In this document: positions 28,238 through 35,647 of the stretch, piece by piece
Numbering within the stretch: the first letter of the stretch is position 1
Layout: each line of letters opens with the position of its first letter
NCBI GenBank assembly: GCA_020445405.1
Contig: JAGRGQ010000009.1
Coordinates: 1 to 64,000, forward strand
DNA: 64,000 nt
Direction of reading: 5' to 3'
Origin: Gammaproteobacteria bacterium
Lineage (GTDB): Bacteria; Pseudomonadota; Gammaproteobacteria; Chromatiales; Chromatiaceae
The notes under the pieces: generated by a model
What the model saw: only the letters and a program-made list of their open reading frames with translations
Told to the model about the DNA's origin: nothing
Database searches by the model: none
Made by a program: the position numbers and the translations under genes

Positions 28238-28259
28238 GCAGTACCGCCGCACCCAAACG

Positions 28260-28293
28260 AAAAAACCCGCCAGGGCGAACCGTAGCGGGGGCT
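28260..28293 (-). terminator. rho-independent terminator, minus strand
   Basis: Read on the minus strand, CCCGC ... GCGGG (28266-28292) is followed by a run of T. It would end the leftward operon just before attL. A near-identical stem (CCCGCCAGGGCGAACC, TAGCGGGG) occurs at about 52787-52812 in element 2. Confidence 0.6.
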
Positions 28294-28310
28294 GTCACCA
28301 GTGGAGCCTC

Positions 28311-28391
28311 CTACTGCTTTTTAATCATCACCTCGGCAATCTCTGTGGCCTCTCCGGCCATATGAATTAGCTTGTCAATGGTGGTATTCAT
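28311..28391 (-). CDS. possible 26-residue peptide
   Basis: A short frame with start MNTTIDKLIHMAGEATEIAE and end VMIKKQ overlaps the 3' end of the next upstream gene by 17 bases. GGGGAAT lies just before the ATG. Size and overlap suggest translational coupling, but no family is recognised. It may be non-coding. Confidence 0.3.
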   Translation of the reverse strand: MNTTIDKLIHMAGEATEIAEVMIKKQ

Positions 28392-28593
28392 ATTCCCCGG
28401 CGCCGGCATACACGATCCTGATCCCACATTGCTGGCTACCGCACTTCTGACAAGCCAGCCGATTACGTAACGCCTCGATCGTCATCTCATCCTGTATTTG
28501 GGCCCGGTCCAGCCAACCTGCATGGCTACAGGCATCACAGACCGCGAGAATACGGAACTGATCTGCGGGGAAATCGGCAAGGGTATTTGCCAT
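28375..28593 (-). CDS. small zinc-ribbon-like protein
   Basis: 72 residues with two Cys pairs (CDACSHAG and CQKCGSQQCG) spaced like a zinc ribbon, and a C-terminus rich in Tyr/His. The ATG 28593 is preceded by GGGAGCATGG-type sequence. Such small proteins occur in phage and island genomes, but no function is known. It is the leftmost full gene of element 1 on the minus strand. Confidence 0.6.
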   Translation of the reverse strand: MANTLADFPADQFRILAVCDACSHAGWLDRAQIQDEMTIEALRNRLACQKCGSQQCGIRIVYAGAGEYEYHH

Positions 28594-28769
28594 GCTCCCA
28601 GTATCTACCCGGGATAGGCTCAGAGTGTGAGCTTCGAATGTCGTACTTTGCCATCTGTTGAACGTGCCTGCTTTCTGGCTCAGTGCTTGCGCTATGACGC
28701 GAATCTAGGGAAATATAGGCAGAATCTGTGTATTTATTTTTTGGGTGATGTACTAGGAAGAAACCAAAA

Positions 28770-29291
28770 ATGTCAGCCACGACACCTTACGTATTCAATC
28801 CAAACGAACTCTGGACAGTTGTAATCGCAGCATACGCCGCTATCGTTTCTACCTTTGTGCTGGGTTGGGACGCATACAAGTGGCTTGCATCAGGGGCAAA
28901 AATCGATCTAACGGCTTCAACAGGCATGAGCCAAATCAGGGGTATGAAAAAGGATCCAAAAACCTACATTTCGGTTATCGCCATGAATGTCGGAGACCGC
29001 CCAACGACCATTACCAATCTTGGTATGCTCTATTACACGTCTTGGTGGTCTGCTTACTTTTGGCGAAGAAATACAAAAAAGGGTTTTATTATCACGCAGC
29101 CTTCAGAGACCCAGCGAATACCTTACAGATTTGAGGTCGGAGATCAGTGGATAGGCTTAGCAGACCAAGAAGAAGATATTATCAAAATGGCGAAATCTGG
29201 CTATTTGTTTATGGTTTTATACACCACTACTGGAAGGTCCGGCACACGTGTGCGGGTAAAACCCAAAGAGAGCGATTCGACTTCATTATGA
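28770..29291 (+). CDS. single-helix membrane protein of unknown function (cargo)
   Basis: 173 residues. One N-terminal membrane helix (LWTVVIAAYAAIVSTFVLGW) is followed by a predicted beta-rich soluble domain (YISVIAMNVGDRPTTITNLGMLYY...). A good site (AGGAAG) lies before ATG 28770. Its base composition is more AT-rich than the capsid and replication genes, and it runs opposite to them. These signs fit an accessory cargo gene in a satellite. I do not recognise the family. A role in host or phage defence is only a guess from position. Confidence 0.65.
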   Translation: MSATTPYVFNPNELWTVVIAAYAAIVSTFVLGWDAYKWLASGAKIDLTASTGMSQIRGMKKDPKTYISVIAMNVGDRPTTITNLGMLYYTSWWSAYFWRRNTKKGFIITQPSETQRIPYRFEVGDQWIGLADQEEDIIKMAKSGYLFMVLYTTTGRSGTRVRVKPKESDSTSL

Positions 29292-29388
29292 ATACCAATA
29301 GCCTTATTTCACCTAACAATGCAATCAAATTGTGGCGTTGGGCGTTGTAAACGGCGGAGTTGGTTTAAGGGAATCTCAGGAAATAAAT

Positions 29389-29682
29389 ATGAAAAAGCCA
29401 ATAATGTTCGCTTCACTAGCGTTGTCGCTAATTGGTTCTAGCATCTGCAATGCTCAGTCCGTTAATCAAATGGTTCAAGCTACGGTTAATGCGGCAGGGA
29501 AAGATTGTCCATTGGTTACAAAGGTAAAGGCATTGGGTACAACCGAAACAGGCACTCCGATCATTGCTGGCGCCTGTTCTAATGGAACACGGCATGTGTT
29601 GAAAATATTGCCAAACGATACTTTGGATTACATCTCCACATGTTCAGTGTTCGAATCGCTCTCACGAGTAAAATGCTTCTAG
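29389..29682 (+). CDS. small secreted protein of unknown function (cargo)
   Basis: 97 residues from ATG 29389 (site AGGAAAT), with a Sec signal peptide MKKPIMFASLALSLIGSSICNAQS and a short mature domain with four Cys (CPL, ACS, STC, KCF), perhaps two disulfides. An in-frame TTG at 29332 lacks a ribosome site. It follows the membrane protein gene in the same direction and is also AT-rich. No family is recognised. Confidence 0.6.
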   Translation: MKKPIMFASLALSLIGSSICNAQSVNQMVQATVNAAGKDCPLVTKVKALGTTETGTPIIAGACSNGTRHVLKILPNDTLDYISTCSVFESLSRVKCF

Positions 29683-29772
29683 TAAGCGTGGCAGAACGCC
29701 CAACAATGGCTCAATTCATTCGCTCCGCTCACTGGGGCCGTTTGAAGTGCTATTCGCCCAGGTGATCGGGTT

Positions 29773-29997
29773 TCATCGTTCACGCCGACTTCCAACGTAA
29801 CTTTTGAACGTCGGGCACTCAGCGGCACAGAAACGCCGCTGCGGGCAGATCCAGCAGGGACAGTTACCAGCGTCCCTTATCAGGCGTTCAGGCGGGGAGT
29901 AGGGCGCACAGCGCTTTACAGGCTGCGGAGGGGACCAAGTAACGAGGCGCTGTGCTTCTGCGATTGCGTCATCGGTAACATATCTGGAGTCCCACAT
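29773..29997 (-). CDS. small cysteine-rich protein of unknown function
   Basis: 74 residues if it begins at MWDSRYVTDDAIAEAQRLV (29997); the frame is open to 30141 and overlaps the next gene if longer. The C-terminus carries a dense Cys cluster (NCPCWICPQRRFCAAECPTF), which may bind zinc or an iron-sulfur group. It is in the leftward operon after the capsid and coiled-coil genes. The start has no clear ribosome site, so the N-terminus is uncertain. Confidence 0.5.
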   Translation of the reverse strand: MWDSRYVTDDAIAEAQRLVTWSPPQPVKRCAPYSPPERLIRDAGNCPCWICPQRRFCAAECPTFKSYVGSRRER

Positions 29998-30079
29998 GCC
30001 AGGAGTATAGCCAACGCCGCTCGGAAAAAGTGACCAGCGTCCTTGCCGGTCTGCGCCGCCGTCCGCGGTGCTTGGAGAA

Positions 30080-30616
30080 TCATGCCCAATGCTTGGCTGC
30101 ATCCGCCTTGAGCTTCGCGATCCGCTCGGCCAGCTCGGCATCTGTCAGCGGCAGCGCCGAAAGCCGCTTGGCCTCCGACCGCAGCGTTTTGACCTGCCGG
30201 ACCTGCAATTCCAACTGCACCCATGCAGCCGAACCCTTCGGTGCGGCCCCGTTTCGAATCAGTTGCTCGTTGTGCGCGATCCAGCGATTGAACAGCCCGA
30301 TCTGTGGCGATTTCGTGCGCCGCTGGACCGCCTCATATTCGCGTTCAGCCACGCCTAGCTTCTCACGCAGTTTTGCAAACCGGCGGCGAGCATGGCGCAG
30401 ATCACGTTCGGCTTTAGCTGCCTTGATCCTGGCCTGCTGCTCGGTTTCGGCAAGGGTTCGGATTTCACTTTCAACTTCCACCAGCTCAGCCTTGAGCTTG
30501 GTCGTCCAGCGGCAGAACTCCTTGTAAGCGGCTCTCCGTGCCTCCATGCGGAGGTATTCTGCCTCCTCAGCGTCGCTGCTGCGCCGTCCCTGGCGCTCTG
30601 CTGTAGCCGTCAGCAT
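30080..30616 (-). CDS. coiled-coil protein coupled to the capsid gene
   Basis: 178 residues from ATG 30616, whose codon overlaps the TAA of the capsid gene (TAATG), indicating translational coupling. Most of the protein (about 35-125) is predicted highly charged coiled-coil (KAELVEVESEIRTLAETEQQ...), with basic ends. I do not recognise the family. Its place next to the major capsid gene makes a head-assembly role (scaffold or size control) the best guess, without direct support. Confidence 0.6.
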   Translation of the reverse strand: MLTATAERQGRRSSDAEEAEYLRMEARRAAYKEFCRWTTKLKAELVEVESEIRTLAETEQQARIKAAKAERDLRHARRRFAKLREKLGVAEREYEAVQRRTKSPQIGLFNRWIAHNEQLIRNGAAPKGSAAWVQLELQVRQVKTLRSEAKRLSALPLTDAELAERIAKLKADAAKHWA

Positions 30617-32013
30617 TACGCCCGGGCACCCAGCACCACAATTGGGCTGACCGTGTCGCCGCCGTTCGCGGGCGTGATGGCCTGCGCGTATCTGCACAGG
30701 CCGTCGCCGCGAGCGATTAACCTGAAGGCCGTCTCGTCGGTGTTGAAAAAAACGTGCCCGGAGGTCTCTACCGCCATTTGCGGTTTGAGTCCAAGAACAT
30801 ACTGGGCGGGATCAAACAGGGCGATATCGCCTTGGCTGCCGAGTGCCGGTGCGTGCTCACTGACCAGGACCGGCAAACCCAACATCCGGAACCCACCAGC
30901 ATCATCCGTGGCTATCACGGGCACACCACCGACAATGCCGTTGCTGCCACCAAAGCCTGAGTCGTCGATCGGTCGATACACGGTCAATAGCTGCGCCAAG
31001 GTTGATTGAGAAACTATCCAGACCGCCGTCCGGTGACTGGCAGGAACCAGACGGGAGAACATTTTCACGATGTTGGTCCAAACGACCGTCGCGGCGGTCT
31101 GTCCGGATTCCTTGGTCACGACAACGGCGGCATTGGATTCCAAGACCCCAATTGGCTTCCCGGGGCCCGACCCAGTGAGGATCGCTCCCTCAAGGTGCGC
31201 GGCTAAGGCTTCACCCATTGTCACGGCCAGCTCGCTCCCAGTGCTGGGAACATCGGTTAGCAGTTCATTCGACGCTTTCAGCAGGAATGCCAGCTTATGC
31301 GCCCGCAGATTTAGTGCCCGGACCGTTGCGGTCTGAACGGTGATGCTCTGAGCCTCGCCGGTCCAAGTGCCGGTGATACCCGCATACCCTCCGGAATGAT
31401 CGTGAGAACCAAATCCGCTGATGTTGAGCGCGTTGCTGATCATCGGGATCGTTCGTACACGTTGCAGCAGACCGGCTGTCGCGAACGCCTGCTCCAGGAT
31501 CTCGACGATATATTGCGTCGGTATCATCCAACCGCCAGCACCGCCCTCGTACTCGTTTTGGCCTTCCATACGGGCCACACGTAAGCGCGGGTCTTGGATT
31601 CCTTTCGGGGCCTCCGTGGCCGCACGCATGAATTGCGACAGTGACGCGAAGCCGTCTGTCTGGCCTCTACCCTGAGCCAGGACAGCTCGGAAGCTCGATA
31701 CCACGGATGAAGGCTCGCCAGGATACGGGATCGGCTGCGGCGCGAATTCACCGGAGGGATAAGGCTCATTCGTGCGGCGCATTGCGGGAGGCGTTTTCCG
31801 TGGCTGTGGCTCGGCCATGCGGGTTTGCTGACGCTCAAGGCGTTGACGAGTTTGAAGCTCGCGTTCAACGTCATCGAACTCACCGAACAAGACGTTGATC
31901 GAGTCGCGTTCGGTTTCGGTAAGGTCGCGGTTCTCGCAGTCGGCTTTGGCCTGGATGTTTTCGGCCTGGGCATGGAGGTCTGCCAAGCGCTGCTGTAATT
32001 GCTGAATGGTCAT
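30616..32013 (-). CDS. phage major capsid protein, HK97 family
   Basis: 465 residues. An N-terminal coiled-coil (residues about 1-65) and a Pro-rich linker precede the HK97-fold domain (about 145-455). Recognisable are GGAGGWMIPTQYIVEILEQ, a helix with LLKASNELLTDVP, EGAILTGSGPGKPIGVLESN and the C-terminal VFFNTDETAFRLIARGDG. The N-terminal part looks like a delta/scaffold domain normally removed by a protease, but no protease gene is in element 1. ATG 32013 follows GAAGGTG. It would build a head shell, presumably using helper-phage packaging functions. Confidence 0.9.
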   Translation of the reverse strand: MTIQQLQQRLADLHAQAENIQAKADCENRDLTETERDSINVLFGEFDDVERELQTRQRLERQQTRMAEPQPRKTPPAMRRTNEPYPSGEFAPQPIPYPGEPSSVVSSFRAVLAQGRGQTDGFASLSQFMRAATEAPKGIQDPRLRVARMEGQNEYEGGAGGWMIPTQYIVEILEQAFATAGLLQRVRTIPMISNALNISGFGSHDHSGGYAGITGTWTGEAQSITVQTATVRALNLRAHKLAFLLKASNELLTDVPSTGSELAVTMGEALAAHLEGAILTGSGPGKPIGVLESNAAVVVTKESGQTAATVVWTNIVKMFSRLVPASHRTAVWIVSQSTLAQLLTVYRPIDDSGFGGSNGIVGGVPVIATDDAGGFRMLGLPVLVSEHAPALGSQGDIALFDPAQYVLGLKPQMAVETSGHVFFNTDETAFRLIARGDGLCRYAQAITPANGGDTVSPIVVLGARA

Positions 32014-32212
32014 GTGTTCACCTTCTTCTTCAAGTCGTGAAAATTCGGTGAACTGGAAAAACGGATTGAAGTTGAAGCGACAAGCGACGCTCCCGGCTCA
32101 CCGGGTATCGCCTGCCGCTGCGTCGTTAAAGACGACAGGGGCAAGGCCCGCAGCTTGGGATCGTTGAAGATCGAGTCCGCTGGGTATGGTCACAGTGTAC
32201 AAAATTGCAGCG

Positions 32213-32482
32213 TCATTGCAAGGTCGTTGCACCTTCCGCGTCGATAGTTGCGACGGTTAGCGCCGTCTTGCCGTTATGTAGTATAAGCGCGGTCGTGCCG
32301 GAGCCGACATTGATCGCGACTTGAAGCTGAGCGCCGTCGCCAATGGCGCGGTTCATGGCCTGATGTGCGGCTGGCTGATCGTGCTTGGCCATGGCCAGCA
32401 GGAGGTGGGTCATCAGCCGTGCATTATCCAGCAGGGCGGCATGCACTTCTTCTTTCGAAAAGGTTTCGGTTTCGGTGTTCAT
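32213..32482 (-). CDS. small protein of unknown function
   Basis: 89 residues, start preceded by ACAGGAGTACAC. The first half is helical (HAALLDNARLMTHLLLAMAKHD), the second beta-rich (TTALILHNGKTALTVATIDAEG). No family recognised. It lies between the replication module and the capsid gene on the same strand, so it may be an early or head-related factor. Confidence 0.6.
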   Translation of the reverse strand: MNTETETFSKEEVHAALLDNARLMTHLLLAMAKHDQPAAHQAMNRAIGDGAQLQVAINVGSGTTALILHNGKTALTVATIDAEGATTLQ

Positions 32483-32557
32483 CGTGTGTACTCCTGTTGT
32501 GAAAAATAATCAGCTCAATTTACATTCTTCATCTTGCAACCCTATAGGGGGGGCTAT

Positions 32558-32725
32558 TTAACTCACGGAATTTTCTTGAACACGGATATGAGCGTGACTT
32601 TTATGATCCGTCGTCGGGATGACAAGTACCCCCGGGGTCCGCGGCTTGATGTGCCCACTGATCGCCGGGGTTGACCATGCATCACAAGACACCGTTTCAA
32701 CCCCGTTATGAACGTCCGTCTTCAT
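32558..32725 (-). CDS. small protein coupled to upstream gene
   Basis: 55 residues from MKTDVHNGVETVSCDAW. Its ATG overlaps the TGA of the previous gene (ATGA at 32725-32722), a typical coupled arrangement. No domain is recognised. The frame is open upstream to 32764. Confidence 0.45.
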   Translation of the reverse strand: MKTDVHNGVETVSCDAWSTPAISGHIKPRTPGVLVIPTTDHKSHAHIRVQENSVS

Positions 32726-32928
32726 GACGTTTGATCGCTCGTCGGCACCGCATCGCAGTTGCACGGCTTGTTTTGCCAGTGTGAGCAGTCGGGCTTGTGT
32801 CGAATCAGTACGCGCCGCTGGTCTTTAGTCTTGCCAAGGTATGACGGCTGTCGGGTTGCGCCGGGTCCAAACCATCGTTTGAGCAGATCAAGCGGCGGGT
32901 GTTTTGGTTTTTGGTTTCGTCGTTTCAT
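32722..32928 (-). CDS. small basic protein, phage-like
   Basis: 68 residues, strongly basic, with a C-terminal His/Cys patch (HKPDCSHWQNKPCNCD). Its ATG overlaps the TGA of the P-like gene (ATGA at 32928-32925). Possibly a DNA-binding protein such as a NinX-type or zinc-site protein. No family is recognised. Confidence 0.5.
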   Translation of the reverse strand: MKRRNQKPKHPPLDLLKRWFGPGATRQPSYLGKTKDQRRVLIRHKPDCSHWQNKPCNCDAVPTSDQTS

Positions 32929-33263
32929 GGTGTGCGTTTGAGCAAGGCTTTTATCTTTGCGAGATGTGCAAGTCCGACTCCGTAAGTGGCATTTGGCGCT
33001 GGCAGTGCCGTAAACAGCTTGTGCGCTGCTTTCTTGCGGGTTGGCTCACAAACAGATCTGAACTCGCTGGCAGTGGGTGGCCATTCTCCTTTCCAGGCAT
33101 CCAGTCCTCGCCGGATGTCCTCACCAGACAAACCCCCGAGCATTCGGGACCATTCCTCGATTGCCAAAGCTCGCAGTTCATGGCTTGGAAAATTCGAGGT
33201 CCACTTGTTGCCATACAGGACTTGGAATTTAACGAACAGAGCGGCGACCCATTTCGATTCCAT
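32925..33263 (-). CDS. replication protein P-like
   Basis: 112 residues from MESKWVAALFVKFQVLYG at 33263, overlapping the end of the O-like gene by 35 bases; the longer open frame to 33365 lies fully inside that gene. The segment ALAIEEWSRMLGGLSGEDIRRGLDAWKGEWPPTASEFRSVC is characteristic of lambda P-type helicase loaders. In lambda, P brings the host DnaB helicase to O at the origin. The order O-like then P-like is the same here. It is shorter than lambda P. Confidence 0.65.
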   Translation of the reverse strand: MESKWVAALFVKFQVLYGNKWTSNFPSHELRALAIEEWSRMLGGLSGEDIRRGLDAWKGEWPPTASEFRSVCEPTRKKAAHKLFTALPAPNATYGVGLAHLAKIKALLKRTP

Positions 33264-33870
33264 CCTCGTCTGACTCTGCCTCGGCTGCTGCGGTTCTGAC
33301 GCAGTGCTCGTAGAAATCGATATTTCTTTGCGCTGCGGTTTTAGGTACTCGGTTACGGGTTTCACTTCTGGCTTCTCTTTGTCTGCAAGCTTGATCTGAT
33401 TTACTGAGTTTCTGCTCTGCGTTTTTTGTTCGAGTCATGGCGTCGTTCTCCGTTGTATCGTTTGGGGGGGATATAGGGGGGTTTATATCTTTGTCGTCTT
33501 TAGTGTGTCCTGGAATCTGTACCCTTTTCTGTACCCTTTTCTCTGCCTCTAAAACGTTCTGGGATCTGTACCCTTTTAAAAGCAGATAGGAATTGGTTTT
33601 CGAGCGTCCACGTTGCACTTTTTTCTGGATATATCCGAAGCCTTCAAGACGTGAGGTCGATGCGGAAATACGCGGAAAAGAGATTCCGGTTAACTCAGCA
33701 ATTTGCCCTCTTGATGGGTCGGCCTCCTGGTTTTTCCCGAGTCGCGAATAATAGGCCAGGACTCCCAAAACTCTCAGGTCTCGCGCTGTCAAACGTGAGT
33801 CACTGAGCGCAAACAAAGGCACTGGCGCGAAGTGTTCGCCGGAGTTTTTCAGCACTGTGCCGACCTCCAC
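33229..33870 (-). CDS. helix-turn-helix replication initiator, lambda O-like
   Basis: 213 residues. The N-terminal winged-helix region (VPLFALSDSRLTARDLRVLGVLAYYSR ... IAELTGISFPRISASTSRLEGFGYIQKK) resembles phage replication initiators that bind origin repeats. A hydrophilic linker follows, with a basic C-terminus. In lambda-type systems the gene O product binds an origin lying within its own gene. Overlaps the TOPRIM gene by 22 bases and the P-like gene by 35. Confidence 0.7.
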   Translation of the reverse strand: MEVGTVLKNSGEHFAPVPLFALSDSRLTARDLRVLGVLAYYSRLGKNQEADPSRGQIAELTGISFPRISASTSRLEGFGYIQKKVQRGRSKTNSYLLLKGYRSQNVLEAEKRVQKRVQIPGHTKDDKDINPPISPPNDTTENDAMTRTKNAEQKLSKSDQACRQREARSETRNRVPKTAAQRNIDFYEHCVRTAAAEAESDEDGIEMGRRSVR

Positions 33871-34709
33871 GCTTGGTAGAATCTCTGCATGGATTCGACT
33901 TCTGCGCTCTCGATCTGTGTGGCATGTTCCCAGGCATCTAAATCGAGCAGCGATGCAATCTCGCTTTCAACACGATCACGCAGCAAACTAGACTGCATGG
34001 CATCCAGTTCCCATGCCTTGTGTCCATAGCTGGAAACAAACCACTGATACCGCTTGTCCGCTTTTTTCGTGGCAGCTTCAAAATATGGCAGATTCGGAAG
34101 ATCTTCAGCTGTCAGGGCTGTGCGTCTTATCCGCGCAGATCCTCCATAGCGTCGGATACGCTGTGGCAGGTCCACTTCTGACATATGCATGCCGCTCGGA
34201 TCGTAGTCACCCACATAAAGCACAGTCAGCCGTTTGTCCGCTTGGCGAGTCTCTGAGGCAATGTCCTGCATCACAGTTGCCGAAGCATAGCCATGCATCA
34301 CACGAAAGGTTATGCCGTACTTATCCAGTACCGGCGCAAGGATTCCGCGTACCGTTCCCTTTTCAGACCATACCTCAACCCATTCAGGTTGCGACTGCCA
34401 ATAGTCCCGGCGATAACCATTCACGGTAGCTCGAATAATCTGATCGGAATTGCTCCACGTATTTACCCGTTCTGCTTCTCGGGTTTCATCGACTATCCAC
34501 TCCCAAGGGATGATCCCATCTTCACGGGCCGTGGTGAGTATGCGGCTGACTTTGTTGGTGGAGTTGCGTCCCATATTGGGAATCACTCCTTGCGTGAACA
34601 GACGGTAGGCTACAGCTCGAACAGATGTAGGCTGCTCAACTTTGAGTATTTCCGTGCAAGCCTCAATAAAGTCTAAAGTGGCTTTCGCTTGGCCTCTTCC
34701 GCGTTTCAT
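33849..34709 (-). CDS. TOPRIM-domain protein resembling orphan Topo VI A / Spo11
   Basis: 286 residues. N-terminal helix-turn-helix-like part holds TSVRAVAYRLFTQGVIP, where Tyr could be the counterpart of the Spo11/Topo VI-A catalytic Tyr. The TOPRIM part follows: Glu in WVEVWSEKGTVRGIL and the DxD-like pair in LYVGDYDPSGMHMSE. No B (ATPase) subunit is nearby. Orphan A-type proteins of this kind are known from mobile elements. Activity is not established. It heads the replication block O-P, with the RNA candidate and AlpA-like gene upstream. Confidence 0.6.
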   Translation of the reverse strand: MKRGRGQAKATLDFIEACTEILKVEQPTSVRAVAYRLFTQGVIPNMGRNSTNKVSRILTTAREDGIIPWEWIVDETREAERVNTWSNSDQIIRATVNGYRRDYWQSQPEWVEVWSEKGTVRGILAPVLDKYGITFRVMHGYASATVMQDIASETRQADKRLTVLYVGDYDPSGMHMSEVDLPQRIRRYGGSARIRRTALTAEDLPNLPYFEAATKKADKRYQWFVSSYGHKAWELDAMQSSLLRDRVESEIASLLDLDAWEHATQIESAEVESMQRFYQAWRSAQC

Positions 34710-34765
34710 GCCAGATCTTCCACCTCAAGGCAGGCTGACCGGATCAGGCGTTGTTTGCTACAATG

Positions 34766-34840
34766 GATCCCGACGGTGTTCGCCCCATCAAAGGGCGCTT
34801 CGGCGTGCCAGCCACCAACCGGCACGCCGTTCTTTTTTTG
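34766..34840 (+). ncRNA. C4-type antisense RNA candidate
   Basis: A plus-strand unit of about 70 bases with two hairpins. The first is CGCCCCATCAAAGGGCG (34781-34797), then CGGCGTGCC (34801-34809) pairs with GGCACGCCG (34821-34829) and is followed by TTCTTTTTTT. Upstream is TACAAT at 34759-34764 as a -10 box, with CTGACC 18 bases before it. Size, two-stem form and the GACGGTGTTCGCCCC word fit the C4/CI immunity RNA of P1-P4 type elements. It lies between the AlpA-like and TOPRIM genes. Confidence 0.6.
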
Positions 34841-34849
34841 AGACATGGA

Positions 34850-35041
34850 TCATCCCCGTTTCCGCATGCCGGTGCGAAGTCGCTGGATTGATTCGCCAGT
34901 GATACGGCGAGCCCGGCCAACCTTATAGCCGTCCAGTTCGCCGGTTGCGATTAGCTTGTAAACGGTGGGAGCGGTAACGTTCAGAATTGTGCAGGTTTCC
35001 ACAACTGAGCAGTCGCGGTAATTTTCGGTAGTGCGTTGCAT
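34850..35041 (-). CDS. AlpA-like/excisionase helix-turn-helix protein
   Basis: 63 residues from MQRTTENYRDCSVVETCTIL at 35041. The helix-turn-helix VVETCTILNVTAPTVYKLIATGELDGYKVGRARRITGESIQRL is the MerR/HTH_17 type seen in AlpA and Xis factors. It should bind near att and direct excision, or activate integrase. A 37-bp tandem duplication covers its start region (35021-35094). Its own start could instead be in the upstream copy, but that copy is out of frame. Confidence 0.7.
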   Translation of the reverse strand: MQRTTENYRDCSVVETCTILNVTAPTVYKLIATGELDGYKVGRARRITGESIQRLRTGMRKRG

Positions 35042-35094
35042 GTCTTCGGCCTCATCAATTTTCGATAGTGCGTTGCATGTCTTCGGCCTAATTG
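35021..35094. repeat. 37-bp tandem duplication at the start of the AlpA-like gene
   Basis: Copy 1 (35021-35057) and copy 2 (35058-35094) share their first 32 bases with one mismatch (ATTTTCGGTAGTGCG / ATTTTCGATAGTGCG). Each carries a start-codon CAT. The 37-base step breaks the reading frame, so the outer copy should be non-functional for initiation of the full protein. Confidence 0.8.
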
Positions 35095-35170
35095 GTTGTA
35101 AACCACGGCCAAAGATTAACTGCGGTAACAATACGCTCGGGTGTTGCAGTTCAACAAAGGGGGGATAAAA

Positions 35171-35647
35171 CTACAGCCGCAGCTGCTTTTGGGCGCGGTT
35201 GTATTCGTCGCGAATCGTTGTCCAGGCAAGTCGCCCGGCGTTTTTTGATGTGCCGTCGATGGAAGGGAAGTCGGTCGTATGCGTGGCGATCCACTTGAAC
35301 GCGGCGGTCTTGGACGTGACCTTGCCGGTGCGGATCAACTCCTCGACCTTGGCGTGTATAACGAACTGGCGGATAAGCTTCTTAAAAGGGTCGCCCTTTT
35401 GTGGACCGGGATCGCCATGAACTAGTCCGAGCGCAACGTCCGCGGGGATCCCCTGGAGGATCTGGTCGATGGCCTCGCGCAGGTACTCAAACGGCGCGGC
35501 CTGCCAGTTCACTTCTGCATCGTGAGGCACTTCACCGCTGGTGCGGCTGTCCAGAAAGTTTTGCAGCAGCACCAGCAGGTCGATGGCGGCGCTGCGTTCG
35601 CCGCCTAACGCTCGGCGGGCAAGCCAGCTGCGGACCTTCCTGGTCAC
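35171..35647 (-). CDS. protein of unknown function following integrase
   Basis: 158 residues. Its ATG overlaps the TGA of the integrase gene (ATGA at 35647-35644), so it is likely coupled. Helix-rich, with a C-terminal part (KWIATHTTDFPSIDGTSKNAGRLAW). No family is recognised. The close link suggests a role in integration or its control. Confidence 0.6.
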   Translation of the reverse strand: MTRKVRSWLARRALGGERSAAIDLLVLLQNFLDSRTSGEVPHDAEVNWQAAPFEYLREAIDQILQGIPADVALGLVHGDPGPQKGDPFKKLIRQFVIHAKVEELIRTGKVTSKTAAFKWIATHTTDFPSIDGTSKNAGRLAWTTIRDEYNRAQKQLRL

